A stretch of DNA of 9,926 nucleotides from JAWPNA01 sp045402695 (GCA_045402695.1 JAWPNA010000322.1:1-9926); one strand, 5' to 3'; positions 1-7,466 are shown, numbered from the stretch's first letter. Numbers and translations are program-made. The notes: generated by a model not told the origin, from the sequence alone.

Positions 1-23
1 CCCCCCGGCATCACCTGGAGGCA

Positions 24-45
24 CTACCGGCACCGATCCCGGCAG
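24..45 (-). terminator. Weak hairpin after the last gene of the Gld-like operon
   Basis: Read on the minus strand, CTGCCGG and CCGGTAG can pair as a 7-bp stem with one G-U wobble around an 8-nt loop, 43 to 64 nt after the stop of the cyclophilin-like gene. The wobble pairs only in the minus-strand transcript, which fits the local direction of transcription. No U-run follows, so this is not a classical intrinsic terminator. It may be an RNA 3'-end-stabilising hairpin or chance in GC-rich DNA. I see no gene in bases 1-87. Confidence 0.2.
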
Positions 46-87
46 CCTTTCATACGCACCCGCTGCGGAAAGAGTTGCAGGAATTCT

Positions 88-1038
88 TCATCGCTTGATC
101 GTGACGCGGTTGATCTTGACGGGGGTCACAAGGATGTGGGCGTCATCCAGGCCGGTCTCCCCCCTCGACGGCGCCTTCAACAGCTTCGCCATGACATCCC
201 ATCCGTCGGTCAATCTCGCGAAGAAGGTATTCGTTCCGCGCATGAATGTCGGCGCCGCGATGGCGACGAAGAAGATCGTGTCGCTGGTCATGCTCGAGGG
301 GGTCGGCCCGGCGCGGCGGGAGGCCCCCACAAGTCCAGCCTCCATCTTGAGCGAGGACGAGATCTCCGGCATCTGAAGGTTCTCCCAGCCGCCGGTCCCG
401 TCTCCCTTGGGATCGCCCCCCTCCACCTGCATGCCGGGAACGACCCTGAAGATGGTCAGCCCGTCGTAGAATTCCTGGCGCGCAAGGTCCACGAAGTGCT
501 TCACGTGCCGCGGCGCATGATCGGGCAGCAGGTCCCAGGTCATCGTGCCGATCTCGGTCTCGAGGACGGCGGTGCGGTCCTTCTCGGGATCGTACGGCTG
601 CGTCACCACGAATTTCAGAGGGCCCGCCTCGAGGCCCGAGTCCTTCCACGTGATCGTCCACGCCTGTGTCCTGGCGGACAGTTCCGGATACCAGGCTGAG
701 AGGTTCACTCTGCGCTCCACGGTCACGTAGGCCTCGAGCATGAGCGGCTCAACCGCGGCGCTGGAGCCAGCGGACTTTCTCGGCGGCCTTCCCTTCGAGT
801 CCACGATGGTGAAGGCCTCCCGGCTGAATGCTCCGGGCGCGACCTCGCCCGGGACGTCGGCCGAGTTCTTCAATACCAGGTTGATGACGACGTCCTGGCC
901 CGGGTAGGTGGCGGGCTCAGCGGGCGTCAGGCGCGCCGAGACCATCCGTGCCTCGGCACCAAAGGAGTGGAACGGCTGCGCGAGACAGATGACGGTGGAG
1001 ACGGCCAGCGCGAGAGTCTTGCCGGAGGGACGCGTCAT
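88..1038 (-). CDS. Exported cyclophilin-type peptidyl-prolyl isomerase-like protein with divergent active site
   Basis: The protein has 316 residues. Residues 1-30 look like a signal peptide (basic start, hydrophobic stretch 8-22, cleavage probably near AEA at 28-30), so it should act in the periplasm or be exported. Residues 31-150 look like a beta-rich Ig-like domain of unknown role. Residues 157-316 are a cyclophilin fold, with FYDGLTIFRVVPG at 190-202, GGDPKGDGTGG at 207-217 and IFF at 255-257. In a normal cyclophilin the proline-isomerising site has His54, Arg55, Gln111, Phe113, Trp121 and His126 (human CypA numbers). Here Arg (R198) and Phe (F257) are kept, but the matching positions for His54, Gln111, Trp121 and His126 appear to be F197, I255, F265 and N270. 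It may be a weak isomerase or a binding-only chaperone. The start ATG overlaps the DUF4340 stop (ATGA) and has AGGAG 5 nt upstream (1044-1048). It is the last gene of the operon. Confidence 0.85.
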   Translation of the reverse strand: MTRPSGKTLALAVSTVICLAQPFHSFGAEARMVSARLTPAEPATYPGQDVVINLVLKNSADVPGEVAPGAFSREAFTIVDSKGRPPRKSAGSSAAVEPLMLEAYVTVERRVNLSAWYPELSARTQAWTITWKDSGLEAGPLKFVVTQPYDPEKDRTAVLETEIGTMTWDLLPDHAPRHVKHFVDLARQEFYDGLTIFRVVPGMQVEGGDPKGDGTGGWENLQMPEISSSLKMEAGLVGASRRAGPTPSSMTSDTIFFVAIAAPTFMRGTNTFFARLTDGWDVMAKLLKAPSRGETGLDDAHILVTPVKINRVTIKR

Positions 1039-2528
1039 TGCTTCTCCTGGTCCCCCTTGGCCGGCGATTCCTTCTGGGTTCCCGAGCCGTCGCCTTGCGA
1101 CGAGTGCTCTCCCGGCACGGCCTGAAGCACCGGCGCGGCCGGTTCCTTCATCGAGGAGGCGCGATCGATGAGCGTCTGCGCCGCGGTTGAAGGCACGATG
1201 TAGATCGAAGAGGACGCCGTTGAGGTGACGCGCCGGCCGCTCCTTCCCGTGGGAAGGCCCCCCTCCGCGAGGATGGTGAGGGTCGTGGAGCGTGCGTCGG
1301 CCCCTTCCCCTTCCTTGAGCGTCAACGTCAGGGCCGCGGGTCCCTCGCCCGACACACCCGGTGTGTCCATGAACGCCGTGGCCTTGACCTCATCCACGGC
1401 GTCGAGCAGCGAGTTCACCTCCTGGGACGCCATCTCCGCGCCTTCCGGGCCCCCCCAGTGCCACTTCGACTCCTGGTCCTTCGCCAGGATCACACCGGGC
1501 CCCACGGGCTGCTTGAGCTCGAGGTGGGCCACCTTATATCGGTCCACGGGCGCGGCCCTCGGATCTCTCAAGTCAGAGGCGTCCGCCGCGACCTTTTCCA
1601 GTTTGTCCAGCACATCCTGCTTGATCTTCATGACGGCCGCCATGTCCGACCGTCGCGCGTAGGCGGTGCCGGCGTCCTTGGGCGCCGCGAACGCCACGCG
1701 CACGGGAGCGGCCCCCTCCTTCGCCTCCACAGCCAAGGTGAGCGCCGGATGGTCGAGACCGAACCGCTTCAGATCATCCTCCGTGGGGTTCTCCGTCTCG
1801 AAGGACTCGGCCTCCGCCGTCTGGAGGTCGGACCAGAGGCTCTGCACCTTGCTCCGGTCCGCCGGAAACGGCACCGGGCTCTCCAGCCGCCAGTCATCCT
1901 CATGCCGCGCCAGGGAGATGGATCGCCCGTCTTTCTCAATCCGGAAGCGCTCGAGCTTCCACGAATCCACCCCGATCACCTTCCTGTACCGCAGGGAGGC
2001 CAGGTCGGCGGTGACCACCGATTCGAGCCCCCCAGAAACCACGATGACTTTGCCCGAGCCGGGCCTCGAGGCGTAATACCCGCCGCCGACCGGAACCTTG
2101 TCGCCGATGAGAAGGCCCAGGTCCTCCTTCCCATCGGCGAGCTTGATCGTGAGGCGCGCCTCGGGATCCTTGAGCTTGAAGTTTCCCATCTCGGCGTCGG
2201 GGACATCGCCCAGATCCTGGTCGGAGCGCAGGAAGCCGAGGCTGGTGAGGATCGATTCCACCTTGTCGCCGTCGGCGCTCGTGGAGAGCGGCGACTCGAT
2301 CTTCCACGCGCCGGACTCCTTCCGCAGGCTGACGAGGCCTCCAGGGTTCTTCCCGATCTCCAGTCCCACGACCTTCTCACGCTCGAAGGAGAAGACATCT
2401 TTCTCCTTCTCCTTGGCCGTGTCCAGCGACTCCTCACCGCGATACTCGTAGTAGTAGATGAGGCCCCACATCCCTCCCGCGGCCATAAGGGCGAGGCCCG
2501 TCTTGGCGAGATTGCCGCGCAGCGTCAT
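1035..2528 (-). CDS. DUF4340 domain protein, membrane-anchored partner of a Gld-like ABC exporter
   Basis: The protein has 497 residues. A single hydrophobic segment at about residues 9-26 anchors it, with most of the chain probably in the periplasm. The body shows the DUF4340 pattern: repeated beta-rich units such as VSLRKESGAWKIESPL near residue 65 and ISLARHEDDWRLESPV near residue 204, each with a tryptophan after a charged turn, between stretches of the type LTIKLADGKEDLGLLIGD. The last roughly 50 residues are rich in Gly, Ser, Lys, Glu and Gln and are likely disordered. DUF4340 genes are known to sit next to GldG-like genes in many bacteria, and this one follows the GldG-like stop by 4 nt. 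Its biochemical role is unknown; a structural or substrate-handling subunit of the exporter is inference. No clear Shine-Dalgarno precedes its ATG, so it may depend on translational coupling. Confidence 0.85.
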   Translation of the reverse strand: MTLRGNLAKTGLALMAAGGMWGLIYYYEYRGEESLDTAKEKEKDVFSFEREKVVGLEIGKNPGGLVSLRKESGAWKIESPLSTSADGDKVESILTSLGFLRSDQDLGDVPDAEMGNFKLKDPEARLTIKLADGKEDLGLLIGDKVPVGGGYYASRPGSGKVIVVSGGLESVVTADLASLRYRKVIGVDSWKLERFRIEKDGRSISLARHEDDWRLESPVPFPADRSKVQSLWSDLQTAEAESFETENPTEDDLKRFGLDHPALTLAVEAKEGAAPVRVAFAAPKDAGTAYARRSDMAAVMKIKQDVLDKLEKVAADASDLRDPRAAPVDRYKVAHLELKQPVGPGVILAKDQESKWHWGGPEGAEMASQEVNSLLDAVDEVKATAFMDTPGVSGEGPAALTLTLKEGEGADARSTTLTILAEGGLPTGRSGRRVTSTASSSIYIVPSTAAQTLIDRASSMKEPAAPVLQAVPGEHSSQGDGSGTQKESPAKGDQEKQ

Positions 2529-2532
2529 CGCT

Positions 2533-4113
2533 TCATAGCCGGCGGCGCCTGACGTGGACGCCGATGCCCACGGCGGCGGCTATCACGGGCGCGAGGAACC
2601 ACCATCCGTAAAGCAGCCGCTGCTGGGCCCCCGTCAGAATGATCGGCTGGGGGGCCTGTGTCTTCGGGCGGATGGAGATGAGGTCGGATCGTTCGTTGAG
2701 CCAGGCGATGGTGTTGAGAAAAAGATCCTTGTTGCCGGCGACCAGCAATGCGCTGTTGGCCGCGAAGTCGGAGTCTCCGAACAGGGCGATTCGCGTTTCG
2801 GCGCCCGCTGGCCTTTCGGCTTCGCCCTGCCGGCCCGCGGCCGCGTTGGGATCGGCCGCCGCCTGCGCCGAGTGCTTCTGAACCGCCACCGCCGCGATGT
2901 TCAGCGGACCCGGCTTGTCGGTCGGATCGAGACTCACGCGGTCCGCGAGGTCGCCGTTCTCGCCCCAGGACTGCCCTCCGGTGTGCGCAATGGCCTCCGC
3001 CAGCGTGTCAGGCTCCGTAGCCGTTGTGGCTTCCACGGAGCCCACGGTGGGAAAGATGGTGGCGACCCGCTCCAGGTCCTTCGTGATCTGGTGCGAGCCG
3101 TACTCGTACACCACCGGCGCCGCGGCGGACCCGCCGAACAGTCGCGACATCGGGTTTGGATCCACGATGAAGTCTCCACCTGTCTTGAGGCCGTACCCCG
3201 CGAGCAGCGTCTCGAGGCCCGTCGTGGTGCGAGGCTCTCTCAGCACCAGCATGCGGCCGCCGGCCTTCAGGTAGATGTGCAGCGCCTCCGCTTCCGGCGC
3301 CAGCAGCGCGTGCGTCGGCCCCGGCACGATCACCGAGCTGCAGTCGGCCGGCACGCCGCCTTGCTCCAGAAGCCTCACCTCGTGCAGATCGAAGTTCTCT
3401 TTCTTGATGGCCTCGGCCGCCTGCTGGAACCCGTCGGCTGCGCTCTCCTGGGTCCCCTTCTCACCATGGCCCGTCGTGACGCAGACCACTTTTTTGACCT
3501 TGGTGGTGGCTTTCACGAAAGCGTTGGTGAGGTCCTCCTCGGTGGCCACCGTGATGCGCGCCTCGCCCACCTTCGTTGTCACGATGATGGTGCCGTCCGC
3601 CTCGATGCTGTAAGCGCGGGCCTCGCCTGGGTTACGCAGCGGATCGATGAGGCGAACCGTGATGCGGGGACTGTGGTATTTGTATTCGTCCAGCAGGTCT
3701 ACGGCTTTTTGGCGACCGCCGGTGTACTGCGAGGAGTAGAAGGCCACGACGGTCACGTCCTGATCGAGGCTCTTGAGGATCTGGATGGTCTGCGGCGAGA
3801 GGCTGTGCACGCCCTCCGTCGTCAGGTCGAAGCGATGATTGTGCCGCGCCGCAAGGAAGTTGCCTCCCGCAACGAGGAACAGGACGAACATCGAATAGAA
3901 GACCGCGTTGGCTCCGTAGCGGAAGGGGCGTCCCCGGATCATGTTGAGCAGGTCCTCGCTGTTGAGGATCGTGGCGGCCAGTGCCAGGGCCAGCCCGATC
4001 CCCATCAGAACCCAGCCGTAGTTCCTGTAGTCGGGCAGGAAGTAGCCGATACCGGCCCCGGACAGGGCAATCAAGACGCCGGCCGTTCCACTGAACTTGC
4101 GGAAGGCTTCCAT
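2533..4113 (-). CDS. GldG-like extracytoplasmic subunit of an ABC exporter
   Basis: The protein has 526 residues. Hydrophobic segments lie at about 11-27, 33-50 and 68-88, followed by a large extracytoplasmic region and a C-terminal membrane helix at about 502-519 ending in an Arg-rich tail. The GldG/ABC_transp_aux family signature RFDLTTEGVHSLSPQT is at 94-109, VTVVAFYSSQY follows at 120-130, a conserved TGHGEKG element lies in the middle, and FGDSDFAANSALLVAGNKDLFLN begins at 445. An Ala/Gly/Glu-rich linker near 405-435 interrupts the fold and is probably flexible. In Bacteroidetes, GldG works with GldA and GldF in gliding motility; outside that phylum the function of these complexes is not established, and I see no gliding genes here. 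GGAGG at 4120-4124 lies 6 nt before the ATG and overlaps the end of the permease gene, indicating coupled translation. Confidence 0.9.
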   Translation of the reverse strand: MEAFRKFSGTAGVLIALSGAGIGYFLPDYRNYGWVLMGIGLALALAATILNSEDLLNMIRGRPFRYGANAVFYSMFVLFLVAGGNFLAARHNHRFDLTTEGVHSLSPQTIQILKSLDQDVTVVAFYSSQYTGGRQKAVDLLDEYKYHSPRITVRLIDPLRNPGEARAYSIEADGTIIVTTKVGEARITVATEEDLTNAFVKATTKVKKVVCVTTGHGEKGTQESAADGFQQAAEAIKKENFDLHEVRLLEQGGVPADCSSVIVPGPTHALLAPEAEALHIYLKAGGRMLVLREPRTTTGLETLLAGYGLKTGGDFIVDPNPMSRLFGGSAAAPVVYEYGSHQITKDLERVATIFPTVGSVEATTATEPDTLAEAIAHTGGQSWGENGDLADRVSLDPTDKPGPLNIAAVAVQKHSAQAAADPNAAAGRQGEAERPAGAETRIALFGDSDFAANSALLVAGNKDLFLNTIAWLNERSDLISIRPKTQAPQPIILTGAQQRLLYGWWFLAPVIAAAVGIGVHVRRRRL

Positions 4114-4116
4114 GCT

Positions 4117-4887
4117 CTACCTCCAACGCCCCGAGTCGATGACGCGCTGCGTGAGGAACAGTCCGAAGAAGATGAAGCTCAGGTAGTAGACCACCGATCG
4201 GGTGTCCACCACCCCCTTCAGGAAATCTTCGAAGTGCTCGATGATCGAGAGGCTCTTGAAGAATTCGGAGTACTGACCGCCGCCCGCCTCACCCATCCAG
4301 CCGATCACCCAGAACAGCAGGCACATGACGAAGGCGATCAGTCCGGCAAGGACCTGGCTCTGCGTCAACGAGGAAGCGAAGACGCCCACCGTCAGAAACG
4401 CGGCGATCATCAGGAAGGCGCCGAGGTAGATGGCGCACAGGGGCCCCAGCTCGGGCGAGGCGCCGGCGAGCCGCAGATAGAGCGGGTATTGCAGTGTCGC
4501 CGCCAGCATGACGGTGCTGAACCCAAGGGCCCCGATGAACTTCCCGATGACGAGCTGCGAAGTGGACAGAGGGGCCGTCAGGAGCAGCTCCGCCGTTCCA
4601 AGCCGTTTCTCCTCCGCCAGCAGCCTCATCGAGAGAAGCGGCGCCACGAACAGCATGATGACGCCGAATGTCGAGTAGAAGTTCCGGAAGATGAAGCTGT
4701 GCACGTTGATTTCGCCCGCGGACATGGGGTTCTGCATCATCCGGATCGAGTAGTCCGAATAGACGCTCACGAGCTGCACGAAGAAGAACCCCACGATCAG
4801 CAGGAAGAAGAAGAGGATGATGTACGCCATCGGCGACACGAAATACGACTGCATCTCACGTCTCGTGATCGTGATGATGTTCCTCAT
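4117..4887 (-). CDS. ABC-2 type transporter permease, GldF-like
   Basis: The protein has 256 residues with about six membrane helices (roughly 18-41, 72-90, 112-130, 145-171, 177-198 and 228-247). The N-terminal RREMQSYFVSPMAYII and the cytoplasmic segment RLLAEEKRLGTAELLLTAPL after the second helix are typical of ABC-2 and GldF-like permeases; the latter is the coupling region that contacts the ATPase. The ATG overlaps the ATPase stop (ATGA) and an AGGA lies about 9 nt upstream. The GldG-like gene starts 3 nt after this gene's stop. It should form the membrane channel or flippase of the complex; the substrate cannot be told from sequence. Confidence 0.92.
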   Translation of the reverse strand: MRNIITITRREMQSYFVSPMAYIILFFFLLIVGFFFVQLVSVYSDYSIRMMQNPMSAGEINVHSFIFRNFYSTFGVIMLFVAPLLSMRLLAEEKRLGTAELLLTAPLSTSQLVIGKFIGALGFSTVMLAATLQYPLYLRLAGASPELGPLCAIYLGAFLMIAAFLTVGVFASSLTQSQVLAGLIAFVMCLLFWVIGWMGEAGGGQYSEFFKSLSIIEHFEDFLKGVVDTRSVVYYLSFIFFGLFLTQRVIDSGRWR

Positions 4888-5828
4888 GCCGCGGTCCTTT
4901 CGGCCGTCCCGCCGGTCAGGCTCAGGTAGACATCCTCGAGCGAGGGGCTCACCGGCGTCAGCTCCTGCAGCCCCCAGCCGCCGCCCACGACGCGGGCCGC
5001 GACCCGCTCGCGCACTTCGGCGGTCGGCTCCACCGTCAGCGAGTATGCGCCCGGGCGCGAGCCATCGCGTCCCACGCCCAGTACGCCGGGGAGGGTTCCG
5101 AGCGCCTGCGGCACTTGATCCGAGTCGCGCCCAACCTGCAGGTGCAGGCGCTGCCTGCCGCGGTCGCCTGCGGCCAGCTCCGACAGCGGCCCGGCCACGC
5201 GAATCTCACCGTAGTTGATGATCGCCACGCTGGAGCACGTTGCGGTCACCTCGGGCAGGATGTGCGTCGAGAAGACGATGGTGTGCTCTCCCCCGAGGCT
5301 CTTGATGAGCTGGCGGATCTCCACGATCTGGGCAGGGTCGAGCCCCACCGTCGGCTCATCGAGGATCAGGACCGGTGGATCGTGGATGAGGGCTTGTGCC
5401 AGACCCACGCGCTGCCGGTATCCGCGCGAGAGGTGGCCGATCACGCGGCGCAGCACCTCCGGCAGGCCGCATTGCGCCGCGACGATGTCCACGCGTCCCC
5501 TGATCCGGCGCCCGGGCACTCCCTTCAGGCGCGCGGCGAATTCCAGGTAGGAGCGGACGGTCATCTCGTCATACAGCGGCGGGTTCTCGGGCAAGTAGCC
5601 CACGCGCCGCCTCACGTCCATCGAGTGCTCGAACACGTCGAATCCGGCTACACGGGCCGTGCCCGAAGTGGCGGGCATGAAACAGGTGAGGATGCGCATG
5701 GTGGTGGTCTTGCCGGCGCCGTTCGGCCCCAGAAAGCCCAGGACCTCGCCCTTGGCCACCTTGAAGGAAACGTTCTTCACCGCGGGCCTTCCGCCGAATG
5801 ACTTGCCGAGATGATCGACTTCTATCAT
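4884..5828 (-). CDS. ABC transporter ATP-binding protein, GldA/CcmA type
   Basis: The protein has 314 residues from the chosen ATG and powers the adjacent permease. Visible motifs are Walker A GPNGAGKT (34-41), the family-typical GYLPENPPLYDEMT (77-90) in the Q-loop region, the signature LSRGYRQR (133-140), Walker B VLILDEP (153-159) and the H-loop His189 in STHIL. The LSRGYRQ form of the signature is typical of the GldA/NatA-like group. Residues from about 222 onward form a DUF4162-like C-terminal domain seen in ABC-2 exporter ATPases. A GTG at 5852 in the same frame would add eight residues (MSLRSKKQ). I prefer the ATG at 5828 because GGAG at 5839-5842 lies 10 nt upstream and the MIEVDHLGKSF start matches the usual family N-terminus. 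It is the first gene of the operon, behind a strong promoter match. Confidence 0.95.
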   Translation of the reverse strand: MIEVDHLGKSFGGRPAVKNVSFKVAKGEVLGFLGPNGAGKTTTMRILTCFMPATSGTARVAGFDVFEHSMDVRRRVGYLPENPPLYDEMTVRSYLEFAARLKGVPGRRIRGRVDIVAAQCGLPEVLRRVIGHLSRGYRQRVGLAQALIHDPPVLILDEPTVGLDPAQIVEIRQLIKSLGGEHTIVFSTHILPEVTATCSSVAIINYGEIRVAGPLSELAAGDRGRQRLHLQVGRDSDQVPQALGTLPGVLGVGRDGSRPGAYSLTVEPTAEVRERVAARVVGGGWGLQELTPVSPSLEDVYLSLTGGTAERTAA

Positions 5829-5875
5829 CTGTTTTTTGCTCCGGAGAGACACACCTCAACGTGAAAGGACGTCAT
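5825..5875 (-). CDS. Possible 16-codon leader ORF overlapping the ABC ATPase start
   Basis: An ATG at 5873-5875 opens a 16-codon frame, MTSFHVEVCLSGAKNR, whose TGA overlaps the ATPase ATG in an ATGA arrangement. It begins only about 8 nt after the start site predicted from the upstream promoter and has no Shine-Dalgarno, so any translation would be near-leaderless. It could couple translation or act as a regulatory leader, but an open frame this short is easily produced by chance. Confidence 0.2.
   Translation of the reverse strand: MTSFHVEVCLSGAKNR
5839..5842 (-). promoter_or_regulatory. Shine-Dalgarno (GGAG) deciding the ABC ATPase start
   Basis: Read on the minus strand, GGAG lies 10 nt before the ATG at 5828. 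The alternative GTG at 5852 has GAGG only about 1 nt before it, too close to work, so the site favours the shorter protein. Confidence 0.55.
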
Positions 5876-5889
5876 TGGTTCGGCCGGAA

Positions 5890-5918
5890 TAGATAGCAAA
5901 AGACCCTGAGCGTGTCAA
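5890..5918 (-). promoter_or_regulatory. Sigma70-type promoter for the Gld-like operon
   Basis: Read on the minus strand, a perfect -35 TTGACA (5913-5918) is followed by a 17-bp spacer and TATCTA (5890-5895), with TG one base before the -10 (extended -10, TGC-TATCTA). Transcription would start near 5883, giving a leader of about 55 nt before the ATPase ATG. The position between the DUF721 stop and the operon, and the AT-rich patch in otherwise GC-rich DNA, support it. The -10 hexamer itself matches the consensus at only three positions. Confidence 0.6.
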
Positions 5919-5936
5919 CCAGGCCGGCGCGTCGGG

Positions 5937-6485
5937 TCAGTGGTCCCCGGATCCTCTGGTCCGGGCGAGGTACTGGCCCATCACCTGCCCCAGGCGATCC
6001 CTCAACGCGGCATCGCCGACTTGCGCCAGGGAGGCGAGAATATCGGGCGCAAGCGCCGGGAACGCCTTCGGGAGACTCTCCTCGCCCGAAGGAGCCGCGG
6101 CCAGGGCTTCCGCCGGCTGACGCGCGTTGACCCGGAAGGTGATCCTCTCCACCGCGCGGACCGGCAACAGGGTCGCGAGCCGCGACAAGATCTCGGGCCT
6201 GAGGCGATCCAGCTCACGCTTCCAGGCCGTGTCGGGGACCTCCACGGTCAGGTGGCCCTGCCGGTACAATCCCGGCCGTGCCACGGCCTTCAGGTGCGGC
6301 CCCACGGCGCGGCCCCAGGCGCCGTGCACGCGCAGCCATTCGAGGCGCTCACGCGCCTGATCCGTGCTGCCGATCTCCTCCGCGATCAGCTCGATCTCAT
6401 CCACGCTCAGGAACCCGGAGGAGCGCCGATTCTTCGATCGGAAGGCGCGCGGGAGCGACCCGGCATGAGTCAATCGTCTGACCAT
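5937..6485 (-). CDS. DUF721 (DciA-like) domain protein
   Basis: The protein has 182 residues. The DUF721 core covers about 45-120: WLRVHGAWGRAVGPHLKAVA starts at 50, and LTVEVPDTAWKRELDRLRPE at 79-98 contains the typical Trp88 and the helix that follows the small KH-like fold. A Pro/Ala-rich linker (about 121-145) leads to a second helical segment, ILASLAQVGDAALRDRLGQV at 149-168, which is not part of the minimal domain. The family includes DciA, which assists loading of the replicative helicase in bacteria lacking DnaC, but many members have no assigned role and usual partners such as dnaA, recF or gyrB are not visible here. The first 25 residues are basic. No strong Shine-Dalgarno precedes the ATG, so the start is less certain; a GTG at residue 28 is an alternative. 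Confidence 0.83.
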   Translation of the reverse strand: MVRRLTHAGSLPRAFRSKNRRSSGFLSVDEIELIAEEIGSTDQARERLEWLRVHGAWGRAVGPHLKAVARPGLYRQGHLTVEVPDTAWKRELDRLRPEILSRLATLLPVRAVERITFRVNARQPAEALAAAPSGEESLPKAFPALAPDILASLAQVGDAALRDRLGQVMGQYLARTRGSGDH

Positions 6486-6547
6486 GGTCTCGTTCGCGCT
6501 CTGCAGGCGATCGGTTTCGGAAGGATCAGAGTTCGGATGCGGCGTGC

Positions 6548-6577
6548 ATTCTACGCTCGACTCCCCCCTCCGATCAA
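6548..6577 (-). promoter_or_regulatory. Possible sigma70-type promoter for the DUF721 gene
   Basis: Read on the minus strand, TTGATC (6572-6577) and TAGAAT (6548-6553) are separated by 18 bp; they match the consensus at four and five of six positions. The spacer carries a run of six G. The predicted start near 6541 would leave a leader of about 55 nt. The site lies in the 117-bp gap between the CPBP stop and the DUF721 start, which holds no gene I can support. Confidence 0.4.
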
Positions 6578-6602
6578 GAACGAAGGCAGCACGAGACCTG
6601 TC

Positions 6603-7466
6603 TCACTGGCTCCCGTGAGGGAACATCATGCGGCCGATGATGTCCACGAGCGCGTGAGTGTAGGCAGAGGCAAGCAGGCTCCCGGTCCTGAGGTAGGCCC
6701 ACCCGTAGCAGACACCGGCGCATGTGGCCAGGAGCACGTACCGCCAGTCGCCCGGGGGGTTGTTCAGGTGAGCCAGGCCGAAGATCACGGAGGAGATCAG
6801 GAGGGCGCTGTAAGGCCCGCCCACCTTGACCGTGCGCTGCAGCATGTTGAAGATCAGCCCGCGAAAGAGCACCTCCTCCGGAAGGGCGATGAAGAAGAAA
6901 ATGCCAAGCGAGGTCAGGAGCCATTTACCCGGCCCCCTCCATTGAGGATCGTAATGCACGAACCCAGTCGAAAGAGCGGTGGGCACGGCGAAGACGAGGA
7001 ACACCACCAGCGCGATCAGTCCCACCGCGACGTCCTCGCCCGCAAGCCGGAATCGGTAGCCCACGCCATCCAGCCTTCTCACCACCACGAAGCAGAACAG
7101 GCCCAGCTCCATCCCCAGCGTCTTGGCCAGCACATAGGAAGGGTTTCCCGCCGGCAGGCTCCAGAACTTCTCGAAGTACTGCATCTCCACGGGAAGCCAC
7201 AACAGCAACAGCGCGGCGAGGTCGGCGAAAGACGGCTTGCCGCCGGTGCGGCCCCAACCCACCAGGATCGCGATCGGCGCGCTGACGTAAAGGGCCAGCA
7301 CCACGACGCGTCTTAAAGAGAGTCGGCCGCCCTCGCCGACGATCACGACGACCCCAGGCACGATCAAGAGGAGCCCCATCAAGGTCAGGCGGATACGGTT
7401 GTGCCGGCCGAGATTTCGCAGGGCATCCACCACGCGATCGAATCCGAGGGCGAAGTAGGGGATCAT
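6603..7466 (-). CDS. CPBP family intramembrane metalloprotease
   Basis: The protein has 287 residues from the ATG (a TTG one codon earlier is also possible). It is strongly hydrophobic with about eight membrane segments, including 28-44, 54-70, 82-92, 146-166 and 184-196. The C-terminal half holds the CPBP (CAAX protease and bacteriocin-processing) motifs: EEVLFR at 197-202, FGLAH at 229-233, and a third motif with His271 and Asp275 in YTHALVDI. The paired Glu and the His residues are the known active-site ligands of the family, so it looks catalytically intact. Bacterial members have varied roles, including bacteriocin self-immunity and peptide maturation; none can be assigned here. The ATG overlaps the stop of the preceding 42-residue gene (TGATG) and lacks its own clear Shine-Dalgarno, so translation is probably coupled. 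Confidence 0.9.
   Translation of the reverse strand: MIPYFALGFDRVVDALRNLGRHNRIRLTLMGLLLIVPGVVVIVGEGGRLSLRRVVVLALYVSAPIAILVGWGRTGGKPSFADLAALLLLWLPVEMQYFEKFWSLPAGNPSYVLAKTLGMELGLFCFVVVRRLDGVGYRFRLAGEDVAVGLIALVVFLVFAVPTALSTGFVHYDPQWRGPGKWLLTSLGIFFFIALPEEVLFRGLIFNMLQRTVKVGGPYSALLISSVIFGLAHLNNPPGDWRYVLLATCAGVCYGWAYLRTGSLLASAYTHALVDIIGRMMFPHGSQ

Noticed and set aside
2554..4929. A 791-codon open frame on the plus strand opposite the GldG-like and permease genes.
   Set aside because: It is antisense to well-supported genes, its translation is rich in Arg, His, Gln and Glu with no recognisable domain, and such long shadow frames are common in GC-rich DNA.
5829..5852. GTG start for the ABC ATPase at 5852.
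   Set aside because: The ribosome site fits the ATG at 5828 and the family normally begins near MIEV; the eight extra residues show no similarity to the family.
6486..6598. GGTCTCGT at 6486-6493 and ACGAGACC at 6591-6598 form a perfect 8-bp inverted pair at the two ends of the CPBP-DUF721 gap.
   Set aside because: The arms are about 100 bp apart, one touches the DUF721 start, and there is no target duplication or transposase. An 8-bp match over this distance is plausible by chance.
6590..6604. GAGAC-CT-GTCTC palindrome next to the CPBP stop as a possible terminator.
   Set aside because: The 2-nt loop is too small for a stable hairpin and no U-run follows.
5940..7316. A 458-codon plus-strand frame opposite the DUF721 and CPBP genes.
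   Set aside because: It lies antisense to two genes with clear family motifs, and its low-complexity His/Gln/Arg/Pro composition is typical of an antisense shadow.
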